Source of the DNA: Oscillospiraceae bacterium
Lineage (GTDB): Bacteria > Bacillota > Clostridia > Oscillospirales > Ruminococcaceae
Assembly (NCBI GenBank): GCA_017438745.1
Contig: JAFRUS010000014.1
Location: forward strand, 30,540-94,539
Reading direction: 5' to 3'
DNA length: 64,000 nucleotides
In this document: piece by piece, positions 56,770 to 64,000 of the stretch
Position numbering within the stretch: the stretch's first letter is position 1
Layout: each line of letters opens with the position of its first letter
The notes under the pieces: generated by a model
Database searches by the model: none
Told to the model about the DNA's origin: nothing
The model's input: the letters and a program-made list of their open reading frames with translations, nothing else
Program-made: the position numbers and the translations under genes

Positions 56770-59748
56770 CTATATGATGTCAAGCGGTAGTTGATATTCA
56801 TTAAGGACATTATCCTTACCGAAAGTCATTTCCAACAATTCAGCAGCAATAGCTTTACTCGATACACGCATAATATTGTCCTCGATATCGTCTTTCGACA
56901 GAAGATTCATACTTCCATACCATACTATTTCCTTATCAACCACAGCATAATGCTGACATGATTCGGTCATTAGTTCAATATGAAATCCCGCATTGCGAAG
57001 CAATTCCATAAGTTCTATTCTATGCTCGTCTTTGCCGTATTTATACTCATCAGGATGCCATGTAACAATAGTGACCTTTACTCCTGCTTCCTGCCGCTCT
57101 TTAAGAATGCTTATCATTCTGTGAACTTTATATTTTCCAAGTGTAGGGCTGGAAATAACAATATCACTTAAAGCGCTTTTTAAATCCTTCTCATAAACAG
57201 ACAGATATGTATCAGAATCAAAGATTGAATTAGCCTCCTGCTTTTCAGGCATTTCACCAGTATAAAGCTGATAGCCTATTCTTTTGTATGCCTTTAATCT
57301 TTTGGCGTACATTTTATCAAAGACAGGAATATGTATATCTACATAATCATAGATCATAACATTTTCTTTTCCTGCATAATCTCGGTTCAAACGTCCTGCA
57401 TACTGCTCTACAATACCTTTCCACGCAACAGGAGTTGTTAAAAACAACGTATCAAGTCTTGGATAATCAAAACCTTCACCTATAAGCTGTCCTGTCGCGA
57501 TCAGTATCATACTTTCATTGGCAGCTACTTGTTCCATAGCTGTTATTATAGCTTTTTGCTCTTTCTTCGATTTTGTTCCTGTAAGCAGAAACACACTGTC
57601 CGCATATTCCTTTAATTTTTCATACAGTTTAGATGCGTGATCTGTGTATTTCGTAAGAACAACCGGGGTTCTTCCTTGTTCTACGCTGCTTTTTATATCA
57701 GCTATAATCTGATCATTTCTGATATCATTATCCCGTACAAGCTCATAAGCATCATTAACATGAAGCTTTTCCCTGCCGTGGGGACTGACTGTCCTTGTAA
57801 ATCGCGGAACTACAAAATGTGATATACCTTGTTCAGCAGCCTTATCCTTTGCTGTGTATTTATATCTTATACCTCCGATAAGCATGAAAATGATTTTCTC
57901 TAAACCATCTCCGCGAAACGGAGTTGCCGTAACACCATAAATGTATTTTGCGTTGATCTCACGAAGCACATCACTTATTGTAGATGATGCACTATGATGA
58001 CACTCATCTACAATTACCAGTCCATATTCCTTTAGTCTTGAGTGATATTCGCCTTTTTTACAAAGAGAACCTGCCATAGCGATATCTATAATACCTGTTG
58101 AGGTATCCTTAGCGCCATGTATTATTCCAATTATACTTTTCCTTTTCCTGATTCTTCCCGTTTTCGTCTGATATTCGGGAAGTTCTTCATCTATTGTCAG
58201 AAATGTATTCAGTGACTTCTCCCATTGTTCCACCAAAGCAGATGACTCCAGAAGAATAAGAGTTGATCTCTTTATTTTTGAAATAATTCCGCTGCAGGTT
58301 ACAGTTTTACCAAAAGCAGTAGCTGCGCTTATTATTCCGTTATCATACTTCATTAAAGCGGTAATTGCTTCTTTCTGATTATCACGCAATTCACCGTTGA
58401 ATTCTATATTCAGTGTTTTTCCGTCGCTTCTCTTATCTTCAATTTCTATGTTAATTCCAGCATTAGCGCATCGTTCTTTTAATGCGTCAAGCAATCCTCG
58501 TGGAATACATATAAAACCGTTTTCATCGCAACCTAAATATATAAATCTTGACTGCGCATAATTTGAAAGTCCTATCGCTTTATTTTTATAGAACTGTGGA
58601 TTTGCAAAAGCCGCCATTCTCCTAATTTGATTCTGTATTCTCGGTTTCAGGTTTCCTGTACTGACATATATCTGATTTGATAAGACTATTTTTATATTCC
58701 CGGTTACATCTTCCTTATGAAAAATAGTTGTACGTTCCCATGGCTTGATATTATCATCAAGAAGCATGATATCACTTTTCTCTTTCTCTGAACAGCAATT
58801 TACGATATAATCCTCAACCTGCTGCTTAGAAAATTTGTGCGTGGATAAGAGCGTTTTCCATTGATCTGAATAGGCATTCCAGTTTTCATCAACAAACGCA
58901 CTGTTGCCAGTTTTCAATGCCTGTCCCTGTAGCGGAAGTGCTATCAGATTCCCCACTTCGCCGTCATTTAATATATCCTGTGCAGGAATCATTCTGTCAT
59001 AAAAGCGAAATGACTTCAGATTAACCGTTTCGGCACCCTTGTCCAATAAAGTATTTCCAAATTTTCTTGCTAATGCTGCCTCTATTGGTGTATCAAAAAA
59101 AATCCATACATGAGCACCGCGTCCTGATCTTGAACGTTCAACCAATGTCGGTATCTCAGCTTTTTTGCAAATCTCTCTTAATGCATTTACTTCTTCAATC
59201 CAGGTATCATCTAAGTTTGCAAAATCGCATTCATCTGAACCCTTTTCATGATTATCAAAATCAAACACAAGGAATCTGCATGTTCCATTCGGAAAAAGAG
59301 GATATATACCAACTACATCTGAAGCATCGTCTTTTTTACCGATAAGATGTGATTCAATATGAAATGCCTGCAGTTTTGTCCACGAACGATTTTTACATTC
59401 TCTGCAATTTATTTTTGTCCCAGATGCTTTAGGACACAACCCGTATTTCCAGAAATTATTGCACTGAGTGAAATAACCTGCTTTGCCGCTCGTTTTATTC
59501 TGATATCTTTTACTGAAAACATCCATGCGTCCCCAGAAATATGAAAAGAATGCCCGTACATGATTATGCGTGATCTGTACGGGTATTATTCTATCGCCCT
59601 GGTTCTTATCATATAATTCCTGCGTTGAATTTAACACAGGCTCAATTGCTGAATATGAGATTCCAGCTTTGTTGAGTAATGATTTAAGATATGCATTTTC
59701 TCTTTCAAGTTCGTTAATTCTGTCTTGAAGTTCTCTTAATTCTTCCAA
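56770..59748 (-). CDS. TOTE-type archaeo-eukaryotic primase fused to SF2 helicase and PLD-like domain
   Basis: This is a 992-residue protein. After a short coiled coil comes an AEP primase domain (about 55-320) with a Cys cluster (CNNFWKYGLCPK, NCRECKN), the catalytic CRFLVFDFDNH and SRSGRGAHVWIFF. The SF2 helicase (about 450-860) has ATAFGKTVTC, DECHHSAS, VTATPFRGDG and AGRLNRDYAG. The C-terminal PLD-like domain has HYAVVDKEIVWYGSMN, where the usual HxK Lys is Ala, so the nuclease is probably inactive. This architecture matches the TOTE conflict systems proposed by Aravind and colleagues. It lies downstream of RloAB. Confidence 0.88.
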   Translation of the reverse strand: MEELRELQDRINELERENAYLKSLLNKAGISYSAIEPVLNSTQELYDKNQGDRIIPVQITHNHVRAFFSYFWGRMDVFSKRYQNKTSGKAGYFTQCNNFWKYGLCPKASGTKINCRECKNRSWTKLQAFHIESHLIGKKDDASDVVGIYPLFPNGTCRFLVFDFDNHEKGSDECDFANLDDTWIEEVNALREICKKAEIPTLVERSRSGRGAHVWIFFDTPIEAALARKFGNTLLDKGAETVNLKSFRFYDRMIPAQDILNDGEVGNLIALPLQGQALKTGNSAFVDENWNAYSDQWKTLLSTHKFSKQQVEDYIVNCCSEKEKSDIMLLDDNIKPWERTTIFHKEDVTGNIKIVLSNQIYVSTGNLKPRIQNQIRRMAAFANPQFYKNKAIGLSNYAQSRFIYLGCDENGFICIPRGLLDALKERCANAGINIEIEDKRSDGKTLNIEFNGELRDNQKEAITALMKYDNGIISAATAFGKTVTCSGIISKIKRSTLILLESSALVEQWEKSLNTFLTIDEELPEYQTKTGRIRKRKSIIGIIHGAKDTSTGIIDIAMAGSLCKKGEYHSRLKEYGLVIVDECHHSASSTISDVLREINAKYIYGVTATPFRGDGLEKIIFMLIGGIRYKYTAKDKAAEQGISHFVVPRFTRTVSPHGREKLHVNDAYELVRDNDIRNDQIIADIKSSVEQGRTPVVLTKYTDHASKLYEKLKEYADSVFLLTGTKSKKEQKAIITAMEQVAANESMILIATGQLIGEGFDYPRLDTLFLTTPVAWKGIVEQYAGRLNRDYAGKENVMIYDYVDIHIPVFDKMYAKRLKAYKRIGYQLYTGEMPEKQEANSIFDSDTYLSVYEKDLKSALSDIVISSPTLGKYKVHRMISILKERQEAGVKVTIVTWHPDEYKYGKDEHRIELMELLRNAGFHIELMTESCQHYAVVDKEIVWYGSMNLLSKDDIEDNIMRVSSKAIAAELLEMTFGKDNVLNEYQLPLDII

Positions 59749-59805
59749 TCAATAATCTCCTTACGCTTCTAATGAAAAAAAATGCACCGTGACAGCTTTT
59801 TTAAA

Positions 59806-59863
59806 TTGTGCCGACGGCACAACCATTAATGAAATAACTGCCAAGAGAAGTGTTCTCTCAGCA
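59806..59863 (-). repeat. Double-hairpin repeat, degenerate copy G (downstream of rloB)
   Basis: Hairpin 1 is TTGTGCC-GAC-GGCACAA (59806-59822). Hairpin 2 (59838-59863) is a CTGC..AGAGAA/TTCTCT..GCAG stem with a 2-bp internal mismatch. The layout and orientation match copies A-F, again just past a minus-strand gene stop. Confidence 0.55.
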
Positions 59864-59879
59864 GTCTGATCATATTTAT

Positions 59880-60677
59880 TCAATTGACTTCATACTGATC
59901 ATCTATTTCTTTAATACTTTTCAATAACCTGTACACAGTTGTGCCTAAATCATCGGGATAATCACTTTCAGGCTTAGATTCCAGATTCTCAGCACGATGA
60001 ATCGCATTCACAATAGCTTCTTTACTGTAATTCTGATAATGTCGTTCATTGATATGTTTATCTTTCTTAAGTGGAACATTCAGGTCTGCAAGTCTTTCAC
60101 GGAAGTGCCCCGTTGGTTCATATGGATGTAAACTGGTGACCGCATATTTTCTGTCTTCAGCGTTGATATCATCAAAATGAAGCAGAAGCCATAATTCAAA
60201 AAACGGATTGCTTACTGCATAGTTATAATTCTTTTCTCTGCATTTTTCAAGAACAGTATTCCATTTATCAAGATTACTTTTTCCTTCCGCATCAACAAGA
60301 GAAGCATTGGTGTGTTCATCAACATCCATTACAAGCCAGAACTCATCATCAGGATTATGATCAAAATCATATTCTTCACTGAACTTCAGCTTATAATCAT
60401 CCATTTTTATTAAAAGATTATTCGGAGAAGCACTTGTCACCAATCTGTTTTCTTCAGAAGTCCTTTGTTTACTTTTCTTTTTCAGAACATCTTCAAGAAT
60501 ATTGATAACTCTTACCTTGGAAGAAACATTTTCAAAAGCAAGATTAACGATTTTCTCAAAATACTCCCATTCAGTAACTGATCCTTCGCAGGAAATAAAA
60601 ATAAGCTTATCACTCGTTCTTCTTTTCGGTCTTACCGGACTAAAAGTAAAAGATGATATTCTATCAGCCGCCATCAA
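59880..60677 (-). CDS. rloB: RloB-like Toprim-fold nuclease candidate (AbiL-type system)
   Basis: This 265-residue RloB-domain protein has a Toprim-like core: IFISCEGSVTEWEYFEKI near residue 30 (catalytic Glu), WLVMDVDEH (DxD) and NPFFELWLLLHF, the family's strongest motif. It pairs with an AAA15 ATPase encoded immediately upstream with a four-base overlap. RloA/RloB pairs were first seen in restriction loci and correspond to AbiLi/AbiLii abortive-infection systems. Lengths and motifs look intact, so a working antiphage module is plausible. Confidence 0.88.
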   Translation of the reverse strand: MMAADRISSFTFSPVRPKRRTSDKLIFISCEGSVTEWEYFEKIVNLAFENVSSKVRVINILEDVLKKKSKQRTSEENRLVTSASPNNLLIKMDDYKLKFSEEYDFDHNPDDEFWLVMDVDEHTNASLVDAEGKSNLDKWNTVLEKCREKNYNYAVSNPFFELWLLLHFDDINAEDRKYAVTSLHPYEPTGHFRERLADLNVPLKKDKHINERHYQNYSKEAIVNAIHRAENLESKPESDYPDDLGTTVYRLLKSIKEIDDQYEVN

Positions 60678-62005
60678 GCACCCTCCCTGATCACCGGAAC
60701 AGCTCCGAATCTGCCGGCAAGATATCCTTTGAGAATATCCTTGTCTGCTGATACATCAAAATCTGAAAACGGCTTGAGCCTCGTTTCACCATTTGAAGTT
60801 TTTTCAAAGAACCATATTTCCTCGCTTCTGAAATCCTTAAGATTAAGCAGATTAACATCATGTGTTGTAAAAATAAACTGTGAATTATCTGATGTCGCTG
60901 CAGCTAAATTAACAAGATGTTTCGTAAGTTTTGTGTGCAGACTGCGGTCAAGCTCATCAATAATATAAATATCATCAGAACCATTTTCCATTCTGAAAAT
61001 AACAGGAAGAAGATCCAGCAGTCTCTGAGTACCGTCTGATTCGTCGTCTATATCAAAAGATATATTAGCATGATTAAGCAGGTGCTCAAATCTTATCTGA
61101 AAGAGCTGAATACGGTGATCTGCATCTTCCCTGAAAACATAAAGTTTTCCTTCTGCAGTGATCAGTCCGTTCTGCAATCTCTCCATTTCATGTACAATAT
61201 CGTTTGAAATATTGTATTTTTCCTCAAAATCTGAAAGATCGATCTTGTTATCCGATTCACTGACTTTTCTGATTCCCGTACCTAACAGATTTAGTTTTGC
61301 GGATAGAAAATCAAGAAAATTATCTTCCTTCGTAATTCTGAGAGGTAACGAATGCAGTCTTGTATTAGGATAAATAATTTTCAGGCGCGTAAACCATGAA
61401 TATATCAGTCTGGCATGTTCTGAACCGTTCTCATACAGCTTATAAAGGAAAAGCTGATCGCACTGTTCTTCCTTCATTGTTTTGGTCAAAAGTTCAGCAA
61501 GATCTCGTTCGTCTGTACCCTCTTTGGCATATGAGTTAAATATTTCGATATTTGATGAAAGATCGTCTCCGGTTTTTCTGTCAAACAGATGATCAAACGA
61601 ACCTGATTTGTCAAGAACATCAAGCCATTCTTCATGGACATGAGAACGGTCAAGAGAAAATCCGTAATTATAAACTTCGGAATTTATATATATCAAAAAT
61701 TGAAAAGTAGTTACACCTTCAAGATCTGCTATTTTCCCTTTAAACTGGTCAACCTTTTTTACATTAGAATTTCTCGGTCCTTTTGTAATATATTCTTTGG
61801 CATATGCAAGAGAATCAATAAAAGATGTCTTTCCTGATGCATTCGGTCCAAAAAAAGCACCTCTTTTAAGTATCTTCCACACACCTGTAACAGTTGTGAT
61901 CTCTGAAAGAAATCTGTCGTCAGAAGTACCTTCAAGAGGAAACATACTGAATTCGATCGTTCGTCCTATTGATTTAAAATTGCTGACAGTATACTTCAGA
62001 AGCAT
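60674..62005 (-). CDS. rloA: RloA-like AAA15/OLD-type ATPase (AbiL-type system)
   Basis: This 443-residue SMC-like ATPase begins LKYTVSNFKSIGRTIEFS, with Walker A FGPNASGKTSF, ABC-type signature region DESDGTQRLLDLLP, Walker B DIYIIDELDRSLH and the switch FIFTTHDVNLL. It is presumed to sense infection and license its RloB partner. The ATG follows GGAGGTGAC. A promoter sits directly upstream, and the 3' end overlaps rloB. Confidence 0.9.
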   Translation of the reverse strand: MLLKYTVSNFKSIGRTIEFSMFPLEGTSDDRFLSEITTVTGVWKILKRGAFFGPNASGKTSFIDSLAYAKEYITKGPRNSNVKKVDQFKGKIADLEGVTTFQFLIYINSEVYNYGFSLDRSHVHEEWLDVLDKSGSFDHLFDRKTGDDLSSNIEIFNSYAKEGTDERDLAELLTKTMKEEQCDQLFLYKLYENGSEHARLIYSWFTRLKIIYPNTRLHSLPLRITKEDNFLDFLSAKLNLLGTGIRKVSESDNKIDLSDFEEKYNISNDIVHEMERLQNGLITAEGKLYVFREDADHRIQLFQIRFEHLLNHANISFDIDDESDGTQRLLDLLPVIFRMENGSDDIYIIDELDRSLHTKLTKHLVNLAAATSDNSQFIFTTHDVNLLNLKDFRSEEIWFFEKTSNGETRLKPFSDFDVSADKDILKGYLAGRFGAVPVIREGA

Positions 62006-62044
62006 TCATGTCACCTCCGTAAAAAACACCGTATAAACAAATTC

Positions 62045-62073
62045 ATTATATCATAATTTTCTATTTCTTTCAA
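62045..62073 (-). promoter_or_regulatory. Promoter of the rloAB operon
   Basis: On the minus strand TTGAAA (62068-62073), a 17-bp spacer and TATAAT (62045-62050), about 40 bp ahead of the rloA start. Confidence 0.6.
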
Positions 62074-62309
62074 TAACATTGTTTACATAGTAACAGTAAA
62101 AGCTGCCCACGTTCATGACTTTCTGATATTTTTTTCTCATTTGTTTTCTGTAAGCAAGCGCCGTAATTTTCAAATTCCATTGAACAGTAACGCAGACCGT
62201 CTGATATATGAATGTCTAAACGTTTCTCAAGCGTACGAAGATTCTCTCTGACATTATTCAAAAAAAGCTGTTTTCTTTCTTTATCATTCAATGTTCCTGT
62301 TTTCAACAA
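62070..62309 (-). CDS. Doubtful 79-codon frame upstream of rloA
   Basis: The frame reads plausibly in its centre (NVRENLRTLEKRLDIHIS) but starts only at TTG, has no ribosome site and its 3' end runs into the rloA promoter. It may be a fragment of a lost gene. No family is recognised. Confidence 0.25.
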   Translation of the reverse strand: MLKTGTLNDKERKQLFLNNVRENLRTLEKRLDIHISDGLRYCSMEFENYGACLQKTNEKKISESHERGQLLLLLCKQCY

Positions 62310-62347
62310 TTTTAAATGAATTGCCTGTTATTTAGCCAGAATACCCA

Positions 62348-62375
62348 TTGAATTCTTTGACTTTATGTGTATAAT
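62348..62375 (+). promoter_or_regulatory. Promoter of the polysaccharide deacetylase gene
   Basis: TTGAAT (62348-62353), a 16-bp spacer and TATAAT (62370-62375), about 50 bp upstream of the ATG. Confidence 0.55.
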
Positions 62376-62423
62376 AGAATTATAATTATTACTTAAGTCG
62401 CCCTCTGAGAAAGGAATCATATA

Positions 62424-63176
62424 ATGAAGAACATTTTTGCGAGAAGCTCCGCTGCATTACTGTCATTATGCATGCTCGAAGGTCTAACATCGTGCGAGGC
62501 AAAAGAAGCTAACGAACCTGTAGCGAATACTCCAGCCGACGAAGCAAATGAAAAGTATATCGCACTTACTTTTGATGACGGCCCAAATACATCGACAACC
62601 AATGAAGTCCTTGATATTCTTGAAGAGTATAATGTAAAGGCAAGTTTTTTCCTTATCGGAGATAACATTGATGATAAAAGCGCAAAAACCGTCAAGCGTG
62701 CGCATGATATGGGATGCGAGATCGATAACCACTCAAAAACTCACAGCTACATGGACACCATGACTGTGGACGAGATCAAGGCAGAAATTCAATATGTTGA
62801 TGACTATGTATACAAAATCACAGGCGAATATCCATCCTTTTTCCGCCCGCCCTTTATTGCAGTCAGTGATGATATGTACAGCGCAATTGATATACCGTTT
62901 ATCTGCGGTAAGGGCTGCGACGACTGGATGGATGACGTAACTGCCAAACAGCGTGCAGATGCTGTTATCAAAAATGCCAAGGACGGCCAGATCGTTTTAC
63001 TGCATGACGCAGAAGGCAATAAACAGACAGTCAAAGCACTGAAGACTATCATCCCGACACTGCAGAAGGAAGGCTATACATTCGTTACTCTGAACGAATT
63101 ATTTGAATGCAAGAATGTCGAGCCGGATGAAGATCATATGTACAGTATTGTACCGGACACAGATACTGCTGCATAA
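62424..63176 (+). CDS. Lipoprotein polysaccharide deacetylase (NodB domain)
   Basis: This 250-residue protein carries an apparent lipoprotein signal (residues 1-24, LTSC lipobox), so it is probably anchored outside the membrane. The NodB domain shows motif 1 LTFDDGPN, motif 2 DNHSKTHSYM (HxxxH), motif 3 FFRPPF and the late LLHDAEGN. It is a CE4-type enzyme likely acting on peptidoglycan or another N-acetylated glycan. The ATG follows AAAGGAA. It is monocistronic; the next gene has its own promoter. Confidence 0.9.
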   Translation: MKNIFARSSAALLSLCMLEGLTSCEAKEANEPVANTPADEANEKYIALTFDDGPNTSTTNEVLDILEEYNVKASFFLIGDNIDDKSAKTVKRAHDMGCEIDNHSKTHSYMDTMTVDEIKAEIQYVDDYVYKITGEYPSFFRPPFIAVSDDMYSAIDIPFICGKGCDDWMDDVTAKQRADAVIKNAKDGQIVLLHDAEGNKQTVKALKTIIPTLQKEGYTFVTLNELFECKNVEPDEDHMYSIVPDTDTAA

Positions 63177-63281
63177 GGTAATGGACGATTTACTACTGAT
63201 CAATCATCATCTTTTGTGATGCAATTGAAACTAACGACAAAACTATACCATATTGGTTGGATAATAAAACAATAGTTGTGC

Positions 63282-63311
63282 TTGACACGTCACTCAGTTG
63301 TGTGGTAATAT
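63282..63311 (+). promoter_or_regulatory. Promoter of the AMP-binding ligase gene
   Basis: TTGACA (63282-63287) with TAATAT (63306-63311) at 18 bp; an overlapping TATAAT is at 63309-63314. The leader to the ATG is about 105 bp. Confidence 0.55.
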
Positions 63312-63423
63312 AATATTTGTGTGCCAATTAATCTTGATTCACTTGTAATGTAGAATAGAATATGATTATTAACAAGCTAACGATAAAAAAATATCTCAGT
63401 ACAAAAATCATAAAGGAGTTAAA

Positions 63424-64000
63424 ATGAATAATACCATTCTTAGTGTAATTTCTGATTACGCAGTTACAAAATCCAATCGAATTGCTGTTGTATCAAATAA
63501 AGAACAGCTTACATATTTAGAATTCTGGAAAGAAATCTGCAGAGCAGCTCATTTTTTCAGGGAAAACGGCATAAATAAGGGAAATTTGGTTGCCATAAAA
63601 GCTGCACAGAGTCCGAGCTATTTAATCTGCTACTACGGATTACAGCTTGCAGGCGCTGTTCCATGTGCTCTTGAACAAAATATGCCATCAAGTTCAACAG
63701 TACAAGTTGCCTCAAAATTGAAAGCAAATACTGTTATTTCCGAAAAAATTGCCATAAATGATTTACCTGATAATCTTAAATATTTCTCAATGGAGGAAAT
63801 CCGTTCAAAAAGCAGCTCACTAGTAGATGACATGAGCGGTCTTGAATTTCCGTCTGAAAATGACACACAGATTATCATGTTTACAACAGGTACAACAGGC
63901 GCATCAAAGGGTGTTGAAATTTCATTCAAAGCAATGGCTGCATCTGAACAAAAAATCGCTGATTTCCTTGATATGAAGTACTACGCTGAGCATGGTGTTC
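63424..64000 (+). CDS. AMP-binding (acyl/aryl-CoA synthetase-type) enzyme, 5' part
   Basis: The first 192 codons of an ANL-superfamily adenylating enzyme, cut by the window end. The opening LTYLEFWKEICRAAHFF, GLQLAGAVPCALEQNMP and the AMP-binding P-loop-like motif FTTGTTGASKGVEIS are clear. These enzymes activate carboxylates with ATP. Whether this is a CoA ligase, a carrier-protein ligase or part of a larger synthetase cannot be told from the visible part. The ATG follows AAAGGAG. Confidence 0.88.
   Translation, partial: MNNTILSVISDYAVTKSNRIAVVSNKEQLTYLEFWKEICRAAHFFRENGINKGNLVAIKAAQSPSYLICYYGLQLAGAVPCALEQNMPSSSTVQVASKLKANTVISEKIAINDLPDNLKYFSMEEIRSKSSSLVDDMSGLEFPSENDTQIIMFTTGTTGASKGVEISFKAMAASEQKIADFLDMKYYAEHGV

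Overview
The window reads as chromosome of an anaerobic, fibre-degrading Firmicute close to Ruminococcus. The evidence is a cohesin-plus-dockerin protein of the adaptor-scaffoldin type, a secreted GH30 enzyme ending in a dockerin, a GH3 glucosidase in the permuted domain order known from rumen species, several BspA-like leucine-rich-repeat proteins, and a ferredoxin-type thioredoxin reductase subunit. Most genes lie on the minus strand. No rRNA, tRNA, CRISPR array or transposase was seen.

Region 1 (1-3.5 kb) is ordinary chromosome: surE, a C_GCAxxG_C_C protein, an AraC/GyrI regulator and a DIP1984-like protein. Region 2 (3.5-20.2 kb) is an accessory island. It holds a VapBC-like pair with a truncated toxin, a leucine-rich-repeat protein fused to a YqiA-type esterase, tyrosine-phosphatase-like proteins, an McrBC restriction system behind an apparent leader-peptide attenuator, an antitoxin with a 22-codon RelE/ParE stump, a free-standing YqiA esterase, a microbial PARG, a DnaA-AAA+/DnaB-RecA fusion, an LRR protein, a two-domain phosphatase, an ASCH-DUF1810 fusion and an ATPase of the DUF234 type. 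Related modules recur in shuffled combinations, and many minus-strand gene ends carry a double-hairpin repeat whose stems covary between copies.

Region 3 (20.4-29.7 kb) has the cohesin-dockerin protein, a roughly 950-residue protein made almost wholly of dockerin-like EF-hand pairs (ten atypical plus one canonical), a Mbeg1-like hydrolase and a VWA/solute-binding-like membrane cluster. Region 4 (30-50 kb) is mostly housekeeping, signalling and carbohydrate genes: an M23 peptidase, a hybrid kinase-DegV-diguanylate cyclase operon, GH30, thioredoxin with an FTR catalytic subunit, GH3, a SpoU methyltransferase, a YbaK deacylase, a MoxR-VWA pair and a GAF-GGDEF-EAL protein. A second, MITE-like repeat with C(UUCG)G hairpins is scattered here.

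Region 5 (50-62 kb) is accessory again. Two 92% identical nitroreductases in direct orientation bracket an LRR protein, a pRiA4b/SEC-C protein and an AAA-PD-(D/E)XK protein. Beyond lie a mini-protein carrying the OadB signature, a TOTE-type primase-helicase and an RloA/RloB (AbiL-like) pair, so the window has at least two defence loci (McrBC and RloAB-TOTE). It ends with a lipoprotein polysaccharide deacetylase and the start of an AMP-binding ligase.

All functional calls come from reading motifs by eye; no database search was run.
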